A stretch of DNA of 64,000 bases from DASVHS01 sp038244815 (GCA_038244815.1 JBBRTB010000022.1:1-64000); one strand, 5' to 3'; positions 1 to 8,965 are shown, counted from the first letter of the stretch. The notes: generated by a model not told the origin, from the sequence alone. Program-made: numbers and translations.

Positions 1-699
1 GGAGGAGGTTCGCAGAACCTCTCCGATCACGGCGGACCGGTGCTGACCGCGCCGAAAGTGGTCTGCATCTTCTGGGGATTTGGCGCAAGTGGCGATTCGT
101 ACACTGCGGCCATGCAGAGTTTCCGCAACACCGGCATCAAGCCCTACATCGCCATGCTGTCGCAGTACCGGAACGCCGGTGCATCGGCGGCATCGGACAT
201 GGGCGGGAGCGCGAACGACAAGTTCGATGCCTCCGCTCCTCCGCAGGCGGTCACGGACGCAGCGGTCCAGGCCGAGGTCAAGAAGTACTTCGGCGGAGCC
301 GAAGACGCCAGCACGATCTACGAGGTCTTCATCCCGCAGAGCTCCTACTCGCAGGACGGCACGAGCACGTCGTGTGGCGGACCGAGCCTCGCCTATTGCG
401 CGTACCATGGTCACTTCACGGATGGAACGCGTGACGTGAAGTACTCGATCGAGCCGTATCCGAGCTGCTCCGGCTGCCAGACGTCCGGATTCAGCATCAA
501 CCAGAACGCGAATCACTTCATGATTCATGAGTCACGCGAGGCGATCTCTGACGAGGATCTCAACGCCTGGTACGACCGCCGCGGCTACGAGGCGGACGAC
601 AAGTGCGCCTGGAGCCCCACACCCTTCGTCGATCAGAGCACCGGCTTCGCCTACCAGTACGAGTGGTCGAACTCGGCGAGCGGCTGCGTCAAACAGTAG
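1..699 (+). CDS. Exordium-like secreted protein, 5' end cut by window edge
   Basis: The reading frame is open to base 1, so the true start and any signal peptide lie upstream; the GTG at 40 is probably internal. The visible part opens with HGGPVLTAPKVVCIFWG and ends with HESREAISDEDLNAWYDRRG followed by DDKCAW. This pattern, a GGPV beta-strand opening and a late H-E-x-x-E / T-D-x-x-x-x-AWYD / D-x-CAW block, resembles bacterial relatives of the plant phosphate-induced/EXORDIUM family, which are extracellular. Several cysteines (for example CSGC) suggest an exported, disulfide-bonded protein. No catalytic role is known for the family. The assignment rests on motif resemblance only. A strong terminator follows 26 bases after the stop. 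Confidence 0.6.
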   Translation, partial: GGGSQNLSDHGGPVLTAPKVVCIFWGFGASGDSYTAAMQSFRNTGIKPYIAMLSQYRNAGASAASDMGGSANDKFDASAPPQAVTDAAVQAEVKKYFGGAEDASTIYEVFIPQSSYSQDGTSTSCGGPSLAYCAYHGHFTDGTRDVKYSIEPYPSCSGCQTSGFSINQNANHFMIHESREAISDEDLNAWYDRRGYEADDKCAWSPTPFVDQSTGFAYQYEWSNSASGCVKQ

Positions 700-725
700 C
701 CTTTTGGCAGATCGAAGGCATGAAC

Positions 726-755
726 CGCCCCGGGCCATCCGGGGCGTTTTTTTTT
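726..755 (+). terminator. Intrinsic terminator
   Basis: An 8-bp GC stem (CGCCCCGG, 726-733; CCGGGGCG, 739-746) with a 5-base loop is followed directly by nine T residues (747-755). This is a textbook rho-independent terminator for the Exordium-like gene. Confidence 0.93.
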
Positions 756-774
756 GGGCGATCGCGGCGACCGC

Positions 775-1125
775 CTACTGAGCGGCCGACCGGTTCCAGT
801 TATCGGTGATGTCGAAGTACACCGACTTCTGACTTCCGTCCGGCAGCTCGACTTTCACGACGTTGTAGCGGCGGCCGTTCAGAACGCCCGTGCCGCCGCC
901 GCGGCGCCGGAAGCGCCCGTAACGGTCGTAGATCCAGTCGTTCTCGAACTGCACGCCGCCGTCGGGTGCATCGGCCGGCAAGGAGATGGCGCTGTCGGTC
1001 GATTCGCCGGCGTGATCCTCGATGGCGGTGGCGCTGACGGGTGCGGGCGGCTGTGGCTTTACGGCCGGCGCTGGGGTGGTCGTGCAGGCGCAGGCCAGCA
1101 GGAGAACCGCCGCGACCCGTTTCAT
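775..1125 (-). CDS. Small lipoprotein coupled to the GGDEF-EAL gene
   Basis: 116 residues. The N-terminus MKRVAAVLLLACACTTT is a lipoprotein signal peptide with lipobox LACAC. A proline-rich linker follows, then a compact C-terminal region (about residues 60-116) rich in aromatic and basic residues (DRYGRFRRRGG, NVVKVELPDGS, VYFDITDNWN). I do not recognise the family. Its ATG (1125-1123) overlaps the TGA (1124-1122) of the upstream cyclic-di-GMP gene as ATGA, so the two are almost certainly translationally coupled. It may be an envelope partner of the signalling protein; that is inference. Confidence 0.75.
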   Translation of the reverse strand: MKRVAAVLLLACACTTTPAPAVKPQPPAPVSATAIEDHAGESTDSAISLPADAPDGGVQFENDWIYDRYGRFRRRGGGTGVLNGRRYNVVKVELPDGSQKSVYFDITDNWNRSAAQ

Positions 1126-4100
1126 CGTGTGGCCTGCCCGCGCACGAGATCGATGAACTCGCCGGCGGGAACGGGCGGCTTGATGAGATATCCCTGCATC
1201 TGGTCGCAAGCGTGGCGCTCGAGGAATGCGAACTGCTCCTCGTGCTCGACGCCTTCGGCGATGACCTTGAGCCGCAGGCTGTGGGCCATGGCGATGATGG
1301 CGGTGACGATGGCGGCGGTGTCGGCGTCCGCGTTGATGTCGCGGACGAAGGACTGATCGATCTTCAGCGTGTCGATCGGAAAGCGCTTGAGGTAGCTGAG
1401 CGACGAGTGTCCGGTCCCGAAATCGTCGAGCGAGATCCGGATACCGAGCTTTTTCAGCTCGTACAGCGTGCGCACGCTCGTCTCCGGGCTCTGCATGGCG
1501 CTGCTCTCGGTGATCTCCAGCTCGAGCAGGTCGGGACGCAGCCCCGTCGAAGCCAGAATGTCGCGCACGCGTTCCACGAGATCGACCTGCTGCAACTGCG
1601 TCATGGACAGATTCACGGCCAGTGTGAGATTGCGGAAACCGGCCTCGTGCCAGGCCCTGGCCTGGCTGCAGGCCTCGCGCATGGCCCATCCTCCAATGGG
1701 CACCATCATCCCGGTGGCCTCGGCGAGGGGGATAAACACCGCCGGCGGCACCGAGCCCATGTCGGGATGCGTCCAGCGCAGCAGTGCTTCCATTCCGGTG
1801 ATGCGGCTGGAGCGGAAATCGAAGATGGGCTGGTAATAGAGGATGAATTCGTGATTGGTGACGGCGCGGCGCAGTCCGTGCTCGAGCGCGATCCGCTGCA
1901 GGGCTTTCGCATTCACGAAAGCGTTGAAGAGCTGGTAGTTGTCGCGGCCCTGTTCTTTGGCCTGATACATGGCCGTATCGGCGTTTTTGATGAGAGTGGC
2001 CGCGTCTTCGCCGTCCTCGGGAAAGAGGCTGATGCCGGCGCTGGTGGTGATGAAGAACTCGCGTCCCTCGATGTGGAACGGATAACGGACGGCCTCGATG
2101 AGTTTCTGCGCCACGAGCGCGGCGTCATCCGCCTGCGGCAGAGCGGGCAGGATCAGCGTGAACTCGTCACCGCCCAGGCGGGCCACGGTGTCGCTGTCGC
2201 GAACGCACGACTGGACGCGCGCGGCCACGGCCTGCAGGAGCTGATCGCCGATGTTGTGTCCCAATGAGTCGTTGATGACTTTGAACCGGTCCAGATCGAG
2301 GAAGAGAACGGCCAGGCGGCTGTCATCGCGTTGGGCGTGCGAGAGGGCCACGGTCAGGCGATCCTTGAACAGGAGCCGGTTCGGCAATCCGGTCAGGGCA
2401 TCGTGATAAGCCAGGTGCTTGATCTGTTCCTCGGCGTACGTCCGTTCGGTGATGTCGCGGACGATGGAGACCATGCCGCCGTCCGATGTGGCGGTCAGCG
2501 AGATCTCCTGCGGAAAGGTGAAGCCGTCGCGCCGCCGCCCGTTGGCCTCGCCGCGCCAGTGGCCGCGCTGGCGGACCGTTGGCAGAATCAGGGTGTTGAA
2601 GCGCTCCAGCTGCGTCTCGTCGTAGAGCTCGCGTATGGTCCGCCCGATCATCGACAGCGTGCGGGCGTGACCGAACAGCCGGGCCATGGCGTCATTGACG
2701 TAGGTGAATTCCAGCCGGTCGTTGAGAATGCCGATGCCGTCCATCGACGCCGTGATCGCCGCCGACTGCTTCTTCAGAAGCTCTTCGGCCAGCTTGCGCT
2801 CGGTGATGTCGGTGGCCACATGCAGGAAGCCGGTGATCGAGGAGTCTTCCGCGCGCAGAGCGGTCACGGCCACGAGCACCGTTCTCGTCGATTTGTCCTT
2901 GCCGATGTAAGTCCACTCGCGCTCTTCGAGATCCTCGATGGCTGCACGGAGGACCAGCGCATCGAATCCGCCGATGGGGCGCTTGAATTCGGCCGACAGC
3001 GCCGCCGCGTGCTGGGCCAGCTCCTCGGGCAGATGCAGATCGAGCAGCGAGCGCCTGCCGATCATCTCCTCGCAGGCGTAGCCGAGCATCCGTTCCGCGC
3101 CGGAGTTGAAGACCGTGATGATGCCCTGGCCGTCCGTGGCCAGGATGGCCACGCGGGTCGACGCCTCCAGCACTGCCTTCCGCTGGGCGCTGGTGGTGGT
3201 CAGATATTCTTCGGCGCGTTTGCGCTCGGTGACGTCGTGGATGAAGCCCTCCACGTAGCGCCCGGACGGGCCGTCGACGACGTGCGCGTTGACCTGCACC
3301 CAGATGACCGTGCCGTCTTTCTTCTTCCACTGCGCTTCGACGTTTGCCATCGAGCCGCGGGGCTCATAGACCTCGTACAACTTGTCGCGCTGCTCGAGAT
3401 CGGCCCAGAGATCGGCGGCCGTGACCGAGTGGAGCAGCTCGTCCGCCGACTCGTATCCAAGGATGTGGGCCAGAGAGGCGTTGGCGGTCATCACGTGGCC
3501 GTCGCGGGTGGTCTGCAGGATGCCGACCGGAGCGTGCTTGAAGATGTTGCGGTACTTCTCCTCGGATTGTTGCAGGGCCTGCTCGGCGCGTCGCCTCTCG
3601 GTGATGTCGTGGATGATCGAGTAGAGGAGCTGCCGCCCTCCGACATCGACGGGACCGGAGTGCACCTCGACGTCGCGCACTTCGCCGGTGGCGCGCATGT
3701 GACGGAACACGAAGAACGATCGTTCCTGCGCCGCGGCCACGCTCAGCTCCGTGCGCACCCGCTCCGAGCCGAGAACGTTGATGTCCCAGATGCGCATGGA
3801 GGTGAGCTCGTCCCGGGAATAGCCGTAGAAGTCGCAGGCGGCCATGTTCGCGTCGACGATCGTGCCGTTGGCGGGATCGAGGAGAAGTTGCACGGCGCGG
3901 TTGTTTTCGAACATCTGCCGGTAGCGGAGCTCACTCTCGCGCAGAGCGTCCTCGCCGCGCTTCTGCTCGATCGCCGCGGCCACGTTCTGGGCCACGAACA
4001 GGAGCACGTCTTTGTCGCGCTCGCTCAAACGGTGCGACTCGGCGTACGTCTGGACGCCGATGACACCCCAGGTCTGTTCGCCGGTCTTGAGCGGAACGCC

Positions 4101-4976
4101 CATCCAGTCGATGGACGGCGTCCCGATGGACTCGATGTGGCCCGAGGTGACCATGGCATCGAATTCCGCGCGCCCGCGCAGGAACAGCGGCTGGCCGGTG
4201 CGCAGCACATGCGAGGTCAGCCCGCGCGACGGCGGCCGGCCCTGGGGAGCCGGATCGAACTGATCGACGAAGTAGGGGAACGTGATGATGTTCTGCCGGG
4301 CGTCGTATTCGGCGATGTAGAAGTTCGTCGCGTCCATCAACTCCATGACCACGCAGTGAATGGCGGCGTAGAAGTCGTCCAGGTTCCGCGAGTCCCGGCT
4401 CAGTTGCGCGATCCGGAACAGCGCCGACTGCAGATGATCCGCCCGCTTGGCTTCGGTGATGTCCCGGAAGTACCAGGCCCGTCCGGCGATGCCGCCGTTC
4501 GCCGTCGTCACCGGAACGGAGCTGCGGGAGAGAATGCGGCCGTCCTTCAAGGCGATGGTGTCGCTGCCGCGCACCTCGTGCGGATGGGCATAGAGGTGCT
4601 CGACAAGAGCGATGAACTCGCTCCAGTCCGCCACCGCCCCGGCCGCGTAAACAAGCAATTGTTGATCATCCGCGGTCTCGGCGGCGCTCGCCGGAATGCC
4701 CCAGATCTCGAGAAAGCGCTGGTTGTACGAGAGGACGCGACCCTGCGCGCCGACCACCAGGATCCCGTCGAGCGTCGCTTCCTGCTGTGCTCTCAGGATG
4801 GCGATGGTCGTACGCAGCGACTGGCCGCTCGGGCGTCTGCTGCCGCGCCGGAACAATCGCCGCAGCGCCTCTCTCGCTCTGGTGACAGGCGAGGTCGCGT
4901 CCGTTCGGACGGGCGGGCGATGAGGCTGAATGGTCATGCGAAACGCGGGAGCCGAAACGCACCCGGAAGCCATCAT
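1122..4976 (-). CDS. PAS/GAF-rich diguanylate cyclase-phosphodiesterase (GGDEF-EAL)
   Basis: 1284 residues, a cytoplasmic cyclic-di-GMP turnover protein without obvious membrane segments. Approximate order: PAS (60-175), GAF (190-345), PAS (350-470), PAS (475-595), PAS (600-720), PAS (725-845), GGDEF (850-1015), EAL (1025-1275). The GGDEF active site is intact (ARLGGDEFTLIL). The EAL domain keeps GMEALLRWTHP, the loop DDFGTGHSSLSYLKRF and AEGVE, so both activities look possible. PAS-PAC junctions show the usual DITER/DITEAK endings. The ATG at 4976 gives the longest form; an ATG at 4937 (MTIQPHRPP) is equally plausible and neither has a clear Shine-Dalgarno. The next gene overlaps its stop by ATGA. 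A heptad repeat block lies just upstream. Confidence 0.93.
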   Translation of the reverse strand: MMASGCVSAPAFRMTIQPHRPPVRTDATSPVTRAREALRRLFRRGSRRPSGQSLRTTIAILRAQQEATLDGILVVGAQGRVLSYNQRFLEIWGIPASAAETADDQQLLVYAAGAVADWSEFIALVEHLYAHPHEVRGSDTIALKDGRILSRSSVPVTTANGGIAGRAWYFRDITEAKRADHLQSALFRIAQLSRDSRNLDDFYAAIHCVVMELMDATNFYIAEYDARQNIITFPYFVDQFDPAPQGRPPSRGLTSHVLRTGQPLFLRGRAEFDAMVTSGHIESIGTPSIDWMGVPLKTGEQTWGVIGVQTYAESHRLSERDKDVLLFVAQNVAAAIEQKRGEDALRESELRYRQMFENNRAVQLLLDPANGTIVDANMAACDFYGYSRDELTSMRIWDINVLGSERVRTELSVAAAQERSFFVFRHMRATGEVRDVEVHSGPVDVGGRQLLYSIIHDITERRRAEQALQQSEEKYRNIFKHAPVGILQTTRDGHVMTANASLAHILGYESADELLHSVTAADLWADLEQRDKLYEVYEPRGSMANVEAQWKKKDGTVIWVQVNAHVVDGPSGRYVEGFIHDVTERKRAEEYLTTTSAQRKAVLEASTRVAILATDGQGIITVFNSGAERMLGYACEEMIGRRSLLDLHLPEELAQHAAALSAEFKRPIGGFDALVLRAAIEDLEEREWTYIGKDKSTRTVLVAVTALRAEDSSITGFLHVATDITERKLAEELLKKQSAAITASMDGIGILNDRLEFTYVNDAMARLFGHARTLSMIGRTIRELYDETQLERFNTLILPTVRQRGHWRGEANGRRRDGFTFPQEISLTATSDGGMVSIVRDITERTYAEEQIKHLAYHDALTGLPNRLLFKDRLTVALSHAQRDDSRLAVLFLDLDRFKVINDSLGHNIGDQLLQAVAARVQSCVRDSDTVARLGGDEFTLILPALPQADDAALVAQKLIEAVRYPFHIEGREFFITTSAGISLFPEDGEDAATLIKNADTAMYQAKEQGRDNYQLFNAFVNAKALQRIALEHGLRRAVTNHEFILYYQPIFDFRSSRITGMEALLRWTHPDMGSVPPAVFIPLAEATGMMVPIGGWAMREACSQARAWHEAGFRNLTLAVNLSMTQLQQVDLVERVRDILASTGLRPDLLELEITESSAMQSPETSVRTLYELKKLGIRISLDDFGTGHSSLSYLKRFPIDTLKIDQSFVRDINADADTAAIVTAIIAMAHSLRLKVIAEGVEHEEQFAFLERHACDQMQGYLIKPPVPAGEFIDLVRGQATR

Positions 4977-5004
4977 TCTACGATGACTTTATGCCGTATC
5001 TAAT

Positions 5005-5108
5005 GGCCTCGGGCCTCGGGCCTCGGGCCTCAGGCCTCAGGCAACTGGTAACCGGTAACCGTGCCCCAGCACCCAGCACCCAGCACCGAGCACCCAGCAC
5101 CCAGCACC
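5005..5108. repeat. Heptad tandem repeats: GGGCCTC, GGTAACC and CAGCACC blocks
   Basis: Three adjacent blocks of 7-bp units. GGCCTC followed by three GGGCCTC and one AGGCCTC occupies 5005-5038. Two GGTAACC copies occupy 5047-5060; the unit is itself palindromic. Six CAGCACC/GAGCACC copies occupy 5067-5108. The block fills the gap between the M50 protease gene and the GGDEF-EAL gene, both on the minus strand. It carries no T-tract. Confidence 0.95.
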
Positions 5109-5115
5109 CTACCCC

Positions 5116-5784
5116 TCAGTCCCCCGGCGTTCCGTGATCCCGGTAATACTGCCATTGCCTGTAATTGATGAAGACATACCAGGAGATCAGGGCTGCCAGG
5201 ATGATCGAGCGGTGGGCGATCGACCACACCACGACGGCCACTCCGGCCAGGATGGCGATCCAGACGGAGATGCGAAAGGCGTTGCGCTCTCGCATGAAGA
5301 TCCGCAGGAAATTGCGGACGGCATGGCCGCCGTCGAGCGGGGAAACCGGCAGAAGATTGAAGAGTCCCCACCAGAGGTTGGCCTCGACGAGCAGCGGGAT
5401 GAACTCCACCATCATCGGATCCTGCTGGAAAAACGCCACGCGCACGTAGAGCTGCGCGATCAGGTAGGCCAGCGCAAAACTCGAGACCGGACCGGCCAGG
5501 CTGATCACCACATCGTGCCACGGCTTGGCCACGCGCTTGTTCATTGTGGCGCCGCCGATGCCGCCGAGCACGATCTCGCTGGGACCGTATCCGAACATCG
5601 CGATCGTGGCGGCGTGCGCGAGCTCGTGGACGAGGACGCTGATAAAAAGGACCGGTACCCAGAGCAGGGCGTGCTGGATCCCGATCTTGGGATCGTAATA
5701 ACTGCCGACGAACAATCCCACCAGAATCAGGAAACTGAAGTCGATACCGAGAGTCGTGCCGCGAATCGAACCGAGATGGATCAT
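5116..5784 (-). CDS. Site-2 protease family (M50) zinc metallopeptidase
   Basis: 222 residues with about five hydrophobic membrane segments. It is an intramembrane metalloprotease of the M50 family, which cleaves membrane-bound substrates such as anti-sigma factors. The zinc motif HELAH lies at residues 53-57 inside a hydrophobic helix, and the second family motif is NLLPVSPLDGGH at about 147-158, supplying the third metal ligand (Asp). There is no PDZ or CBS domain, so this is the minimal form. It is transcribed divergently from the trans-sulfuration gene, 73 bp away. Its substrate cannot be told from context; no anti-sigma gene is adjacent. Confidence 0.88.
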   Translation of the reverse strand: MIHLGSIRGTTLGIDFSFLILVGLFVGSYYDPKIGIQHALLWVPVLFISVLVHELAHAATIAMFGYGPSEIVLGGIGGATMNKRVAKPWHDVVISLAGPVSSFALAYLIAQLYVRVAFFQQDPMMVEFIPLLVEANLWWGLFNLLPVSPLDGGHAVRNFLRIFMRERNAFRISVWIAILAGVAVVVWSIAHRSIILAALISWYVFINYRQWQYYRDHGTPGD

Positions 5785-5857
5785 CGAGGCAAGGATATAG
5801 CGAACGACTGGGGAGAACCGCAGTCAGACCACGTCCGCCCGCGGAGCATACTGGCGC

Positions 5858-6976
5858 ATGCATTTCGAAACGAAGGCAGTCCACGCGGGCATGCAGGTCG
5901 ACGATGAAACCGGTGCCATCGCTCCTCCCATTCATCTTTCGACGACGTTCCAGCGCAGCGTCGACGGCGACACTCCGCGAGGATTCAGTTATATCCGGGA
6001 CGGCAATCCCACCCAGTCGCGGCTCGAGGAAGCACTGGCCACGATCGAAGGGGGAGCACGATCGCTGGCCTTCGCCTCCGGCATGGGCGCGGGAACCGCG
6101 CTGATGCAGGCGCTGCCCGCCGGCTCGCACGTCATCCTTCCCGACGACGGCTACTACTCGTTCCGGGCCATGGCCGGGCAATTCTTCCCGAAGTGGAGTC
6201 TCACCTTCGACGTGGCAGCGATGGAGAGCACCGAGGCGGTGCTCGACGCGATGCGCCCGGAGACGACACTGGTCTGGATCGAGACGCCCTCGAATCCGCT
6301 CCTGAAGATCGTCGATATCGCCGCCATCTGTGCGCTGGCCAGAGAACGAGGCGCCTTGTCCGTCGTCGACAACACCTTTGCCACTCCGGCGCTGCAGAGG
6401 CCCATCGAGCTCGGCGCCGACATGGTCCTTCAATCGACCACGAAGTACCTGGGGGGACACAGCGATGTCGGAGGCGGCGCACTGGTCTTCGCCAGGGCGG
6501 ACGAGATCGCCGAGCAGCTCGAGCATCTGCGCCATCTGACCGGCGGCGTGGCCTCGCCGTTCAACTCCTGGCTCGTCCTTCGCGGGGTCCGGTCGCTCGC
6601 GGCGCGCATGCGCGTGCACTGCGAGAACGCCATGGCCGTGGCGCGATTTCTGGCGCAGCACCGGCGTGTGGAAGCGGTCTACTATCCGGGGCTCGAATCG
6701 CACCCCCGTCACGATGTGGCCCGGCGGCAGATGAGCGCATTCGGAGGAATGCTGTCGTTCCTCGTTCGCGGGGGACGGGCCGAAGCGCTGGCAGTTGCGG
6801 CGAAGACAAAGCTGTTCGTCCGTGCCACCTCGCTGGGGGGCGTGGAGAGCCTGATCGAACATCGCGCCTCCAGTGAAGGTCCGGAATCGACGACGCCGCT
6901 AAACCTGCTGCGCCTGTCGATCGGCCTCGAGCACCAGGATGACTTGATCGGCGATCTCGGGCAGGCGCTAGAATGA
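5858..6976 (+). CDS. PLP-dependent trans-sulfuration enzyme (cystathionine synthase/lyase family)
   Basis: 372 residues, close to the family norm. It is a fold-type I PLP enzyme of the Cys/Met metabolism family. The Schiff-base lysine is in QSTTKYLGGHSD, with SFASGMGAG-like and WIETPSNPLLKIVDI, VVDNTFATP substrate/PLP-binding segments, and RxSIGLEH near the C-terminus (LLRLSIGLEHQDDLIGDL). The family includes cystathionine gamma-synthase (metB), cystathionine gamma-lyase and O-acetylhomoserine sulfhydrylase, and sequence reading alone does not separate them. No methionine or cysteine genes adjoin it. The start ATG at 5858 gives the expected N-terminus (FETKAVHAG). Confidence 0.9.
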   Translation: MHFETKAVHAGMQVDDETGAIAPPIHLSTTFQRSVDGDTPRGFSYIRDGNPTQSRLEEALATIEGGARSLAFASGMGAGTALMQALPAGSHVILPDDGYYSFRAMAGQFFPKWSLTFDVAAMESTEAVLDAMRPETTLVWIETPSNPLLKIVDIAAICALARERGALSVVDNTFATPALQRPIELGADMVLQSTTKYLGGHSDVGGGALVFARADEIAEQLEHLRHLTGGVASPFNSWLVLRGVRSLAARMRVHCENAMAVARFLAQHRRVEAVYYPGLESHPRHDVARRQMSAFGGMLSFLVRGGRAEALAVAAKTKLFVRATSLGGVESLIEHRASSEGPESTTPLNLLRLSIGLEHQDDLIGDLGQALE

Positions 6977-6995
6977 ATGAGCGAGGACCCTGATC

Positions 6996-7283
6996 ATGGC
7001 CGCCAACTTCGAAGTCTCCTGTCCCTGCTGCGAGGCATTCCTCGTGATCGACCGCGTCACTGGCGAACTTCTCTTCCATAAAGAGAAGGAGCACAAGATC
7101 GGCGGTTCGCTGGAGTCGATGGTTTCGAACCTGGAGACGCAGAAGAGCGAGGCCGCGAAGCGCTTCGACAAGCAGCTCGAGAGTCAGAAGGATCGCGCCC
7201 GCCTGCTCGAGGAGAAGTTCCAGGAGGCGCTCAAGCGCGCAGACAGGAACGCGCCCTACATCAATCCGATGGACATGGATTGA
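6996..7283 (+). CDS. Small CPCC-motif protein with coiled-coil tail
   Basis: 95 residues, family not recognised. A CPCC motif is at residues 9-12 (SCPCCEAFLVIDRVTGELL), resembling half a zinc ribbon or a redox pair. Residues 35-85 are highly charged and alpha-helical (ETQKSEAAKRFDKQLESQ), a probable coiled coil. It ends in MDMD, and its TGA overlaps the TTG of the ureohydrolase gene (TTGA), so the two are likely translated together. A regulatory or metal-handling partner of the enzyme is possible, but nothing in the sequence proves it. Confidence 0.75.
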   Translation: MAANFEVSCPCCEAFLVIDRVTGELLFHKEKEHKIGGSLESMVSNLETQKSEAAKRFDKQLESQKDRARLLEEKFQEALKRADRNAPYINPMDMD

Positions 7284-8314
7284 AACCGCAGGCGTTCGAT
7301 CCCGATGCCGCCCCCGGCGGCGCGTCCGGCATCTACGGGCTTCCGTTTTCGCCGGAGGAGGCACGAGTGGTGGTCGTGCCGGTCCCGTTCGAAGCGACGA
7401 CGTCCTATGGCGGCGGCACGTCGCGCGGGCCGGCGGCGGTGTTCGAGGCATCGAAGCAGGTCGATCTCTTCGATCGCGAGACCGGCCGGCCCTACGCCGC
7501 GGGCATTGCCATGCTGGACATCCCGAAGAAGATCGAGCGCTGGAATCGTGAGGCCAGGGCCATCGCCAAACCGGTGATCGAGCAGGGCGGCGCCACCGAC
7601 CGGGCCACGCGCAACGCCGCGGCCAGAGTCAACGCCTTCAGCGAGAAGGTCAACGAGTGGGTGTTCACCCAGACCGACTCCCTCCTCGCTGCCGGCAAGA
7701 TCCCGGTGGTCCTCGGCGGCGATCACTCCGTTCCGTTCGGTGCCATGCGCGCGTACGCTGACCGCTATCCCGGCATGGGCGTTCTGCATCTCGATGCCCA
7801 CGCCGACCTTCGCGACGCCTACGAGGGATTCACGTGGTCGCACGCATCGATCTTTCACAACGTGATGACGAAGCTGCCCAAGATCGCGCGCCTCGTTCAG
7901 GTCGGCGTGCGCGATGTGGGCCAGGCCGAGAACGGGATGATCGAGCAGTCGGGAGGGCGGATCGTGACGTTCTTCGACCCCGATCTGGCGGAGGCGAAGG
8001 AAACGGGGAAGCCGTTCGCGCGGATCGCCGACGAGATCGTCGGACAGCTGCCGGCCGATGTTTATTTGTCTTGGGACATCGACGGTCTCGATCCGACGCT
8101 CTGTCCCGGGACCGGCACGCCGGTGCCCGGCGGGCTCTCCTGGAACGAGGCCATCGGTCTGTTGCGGGCCATCCGCAGGGCGAAGAAACGGATCGTCGGA
8201 CTCGATTTATGCGAGGTGTCGCCGGGGCAGACTGAATGGGATGCCAACGTCGGAGCGAGACTCTTGTATAAGATGATCGGGTTTGCGTTACTGACGCAGG
8301 GAGTTTTATCTTGA
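7280..8314 (+). CDS. Ureohydrolase (agmatinase/arginase/formimidoylglutamase family)
   Basis: 344 residues. A binuclear manganese hydrolase that splits guanidino or formimino groups. The metal ligands are all present: GGDHS (146-150), DAHADLRD (172-179, ligands D172, H174, D176) and WDIDGLDP near 258. A stretch of about 60 residues before GGDHS (IPKKIERWNREARAIAKP) is a typical agmatinase-like insertion. The motif after DAHADLRD is YEGFTWSHAS, closer to agmatinase than to arginase, but the substrate is not settled. The start is TTG at 7280, overlapping the upstream stop; no ATG is near the expected N-terminus. The next gene again starts with a TTGA overlap. Confidence 0.87.
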   Translation: MKPQAFDPDAAPGGASGIYGLPFSPEEARVVVVPVPFEATTSYGGGTSRGPAAVFEASKQVDLFDRETGRPYAAGIAMLDIPKKIERWNREARAIAKPVIEQGGATDRATRNAAARVNAFSEKVNEWVFTQTDSLLAAGKIPVVLGGDHSVPFGAMRAYADRYPGMGVLHLDAHADLRDAYEGFTWSHASIFHNVMTKLPKIARLVQVGVRDVGQAENGMIEQSGGRIVTFFDPDLAEAKETGKPFARIADEIVGQLPADVYLSWDIDGLDPTLCPGTGTPVPGGLSWNEAIGLLRAIRRAKKRIVGLDLCEVSPGQTEWDANVGARLLYKMIGFALLTQGVLS

Positions 8315-8937
8315 AGAGAGCTTTGTCGATTCCCCTAGTTCTGATGCTCGTGAGCTGTGCCACGAGCGCCCCCGATCGTTCCGCGCGCACCGCGAAGACG
8401 CTCGACTCATTGGAGCAGGACAGCACCAAGGCCCGTCTGCAGATCGACGCCGTGGTCTCCTCGCTCGACGCGCTGCTCAATGCGCCGTCCGACCATCTGC
8501 GCGCCGCCTACGACAAGTATGCGGCGGACGTGAAGCAGATGAAGGATTACGCCTCGGCGATTCACGACGACGATGCCGATCTGCAGAAGAACAGCGACGC
8601 CTACCTGCGTCAATGGCAGAAGGACGCGTCGTCGGTCTCGAATCCGGAGCTGCGCGCAATCGCCGAGCAACGGCGCAACGAGATTGCCGATAAATACCGG
8701 ACCATGTCCAGCGCCCACTCTGCCGCCTCGCTGAGCTTCTCGTCGTTTCTGCGCGACATCGAAGACATCCGCAAGGTGATCGGCAACGATCTCACGCCGA
8801 CCGGCCAGGCCGGCGTCAAGAACACGACGCTGGCCCAGAGCGTGAAGGACGAGGGCGCGCAGGTGGCGCAGTCGCTCCAGAGCGCCGAGCAGGCCGTCGC
8901 CGATTTTCGCGCCCAGATCACGCCGACCGCGCAGTAG
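8311..8937 (+). CDS. DUF2959-like lipoprotein
   Basis: 208 residues. The signal peptide MKRALSIPLVLMLVSCATS carries lipobox LVSC. The mature part is almost entirely alpha-helical, with heptad-like charged stretches (SARTAKTLDSLEQDSTKARL, YDKYAADVKQMKDYASAI) and a conserved-looking SLSFSSFLRDIEDIRKVIGN, matching the DUF2959 family of uncharacterised envelope proteins. The start is TTG at 8311, overlapping the TGA of the ureohydrolase by TTGA. That makes three genes (6996-8937) probably one transcript. The function is unknown. Confidence 0.78.
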   Translation: MKRALSIPLVLMLVSCATSAPDRSARTAKTLDSLEQDSTKARLQIDAVVSSLDALLNAPSDHLRAAYDKYAADVKQMKDYASAIHDDDADLQKNSDAYLRQWQKDASSVSNPELRAIAEQRRNEIADKYRTMSSAHSAASLSFSSFLRDIEDIRKVIGNDLTPTGQAGVKNTTLAQSVKDEGAQVAQSLQSAEQAVADFRAQITPTAQ

Positions 8938-8939
8938 TT

Positions 8940-8965
8940 GAGCAGGCCCGGGGGGCCCGTTGCTC
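8940..8965. other. Hairpin between convergent genes, no T-tract
   Basis: GAGCA (8940-8944) pairs with TGCTC (8961-8965), and an inner GGCCC pairs with GGGCC. It lies right after the DUF2959 stop, facing the YpdA gene. There is no run of T on either side, so a terminator role is uncertain. Confidence 0.4.

Noticed and set aside
2331..5003. 890-residue plus-strand open frame
   Set aside because: It lies antisense to the GGDEF-EAL gene, which has clear domains; the antisense translation has no domains and is a product of high GC codon bias.
5030..6862. Long minus-strand frame across the trans-sulfuration gene
   Set aside because: It joins antisense sequence, another frame of the M50 gene and the heptad repeat; no coherent protein.
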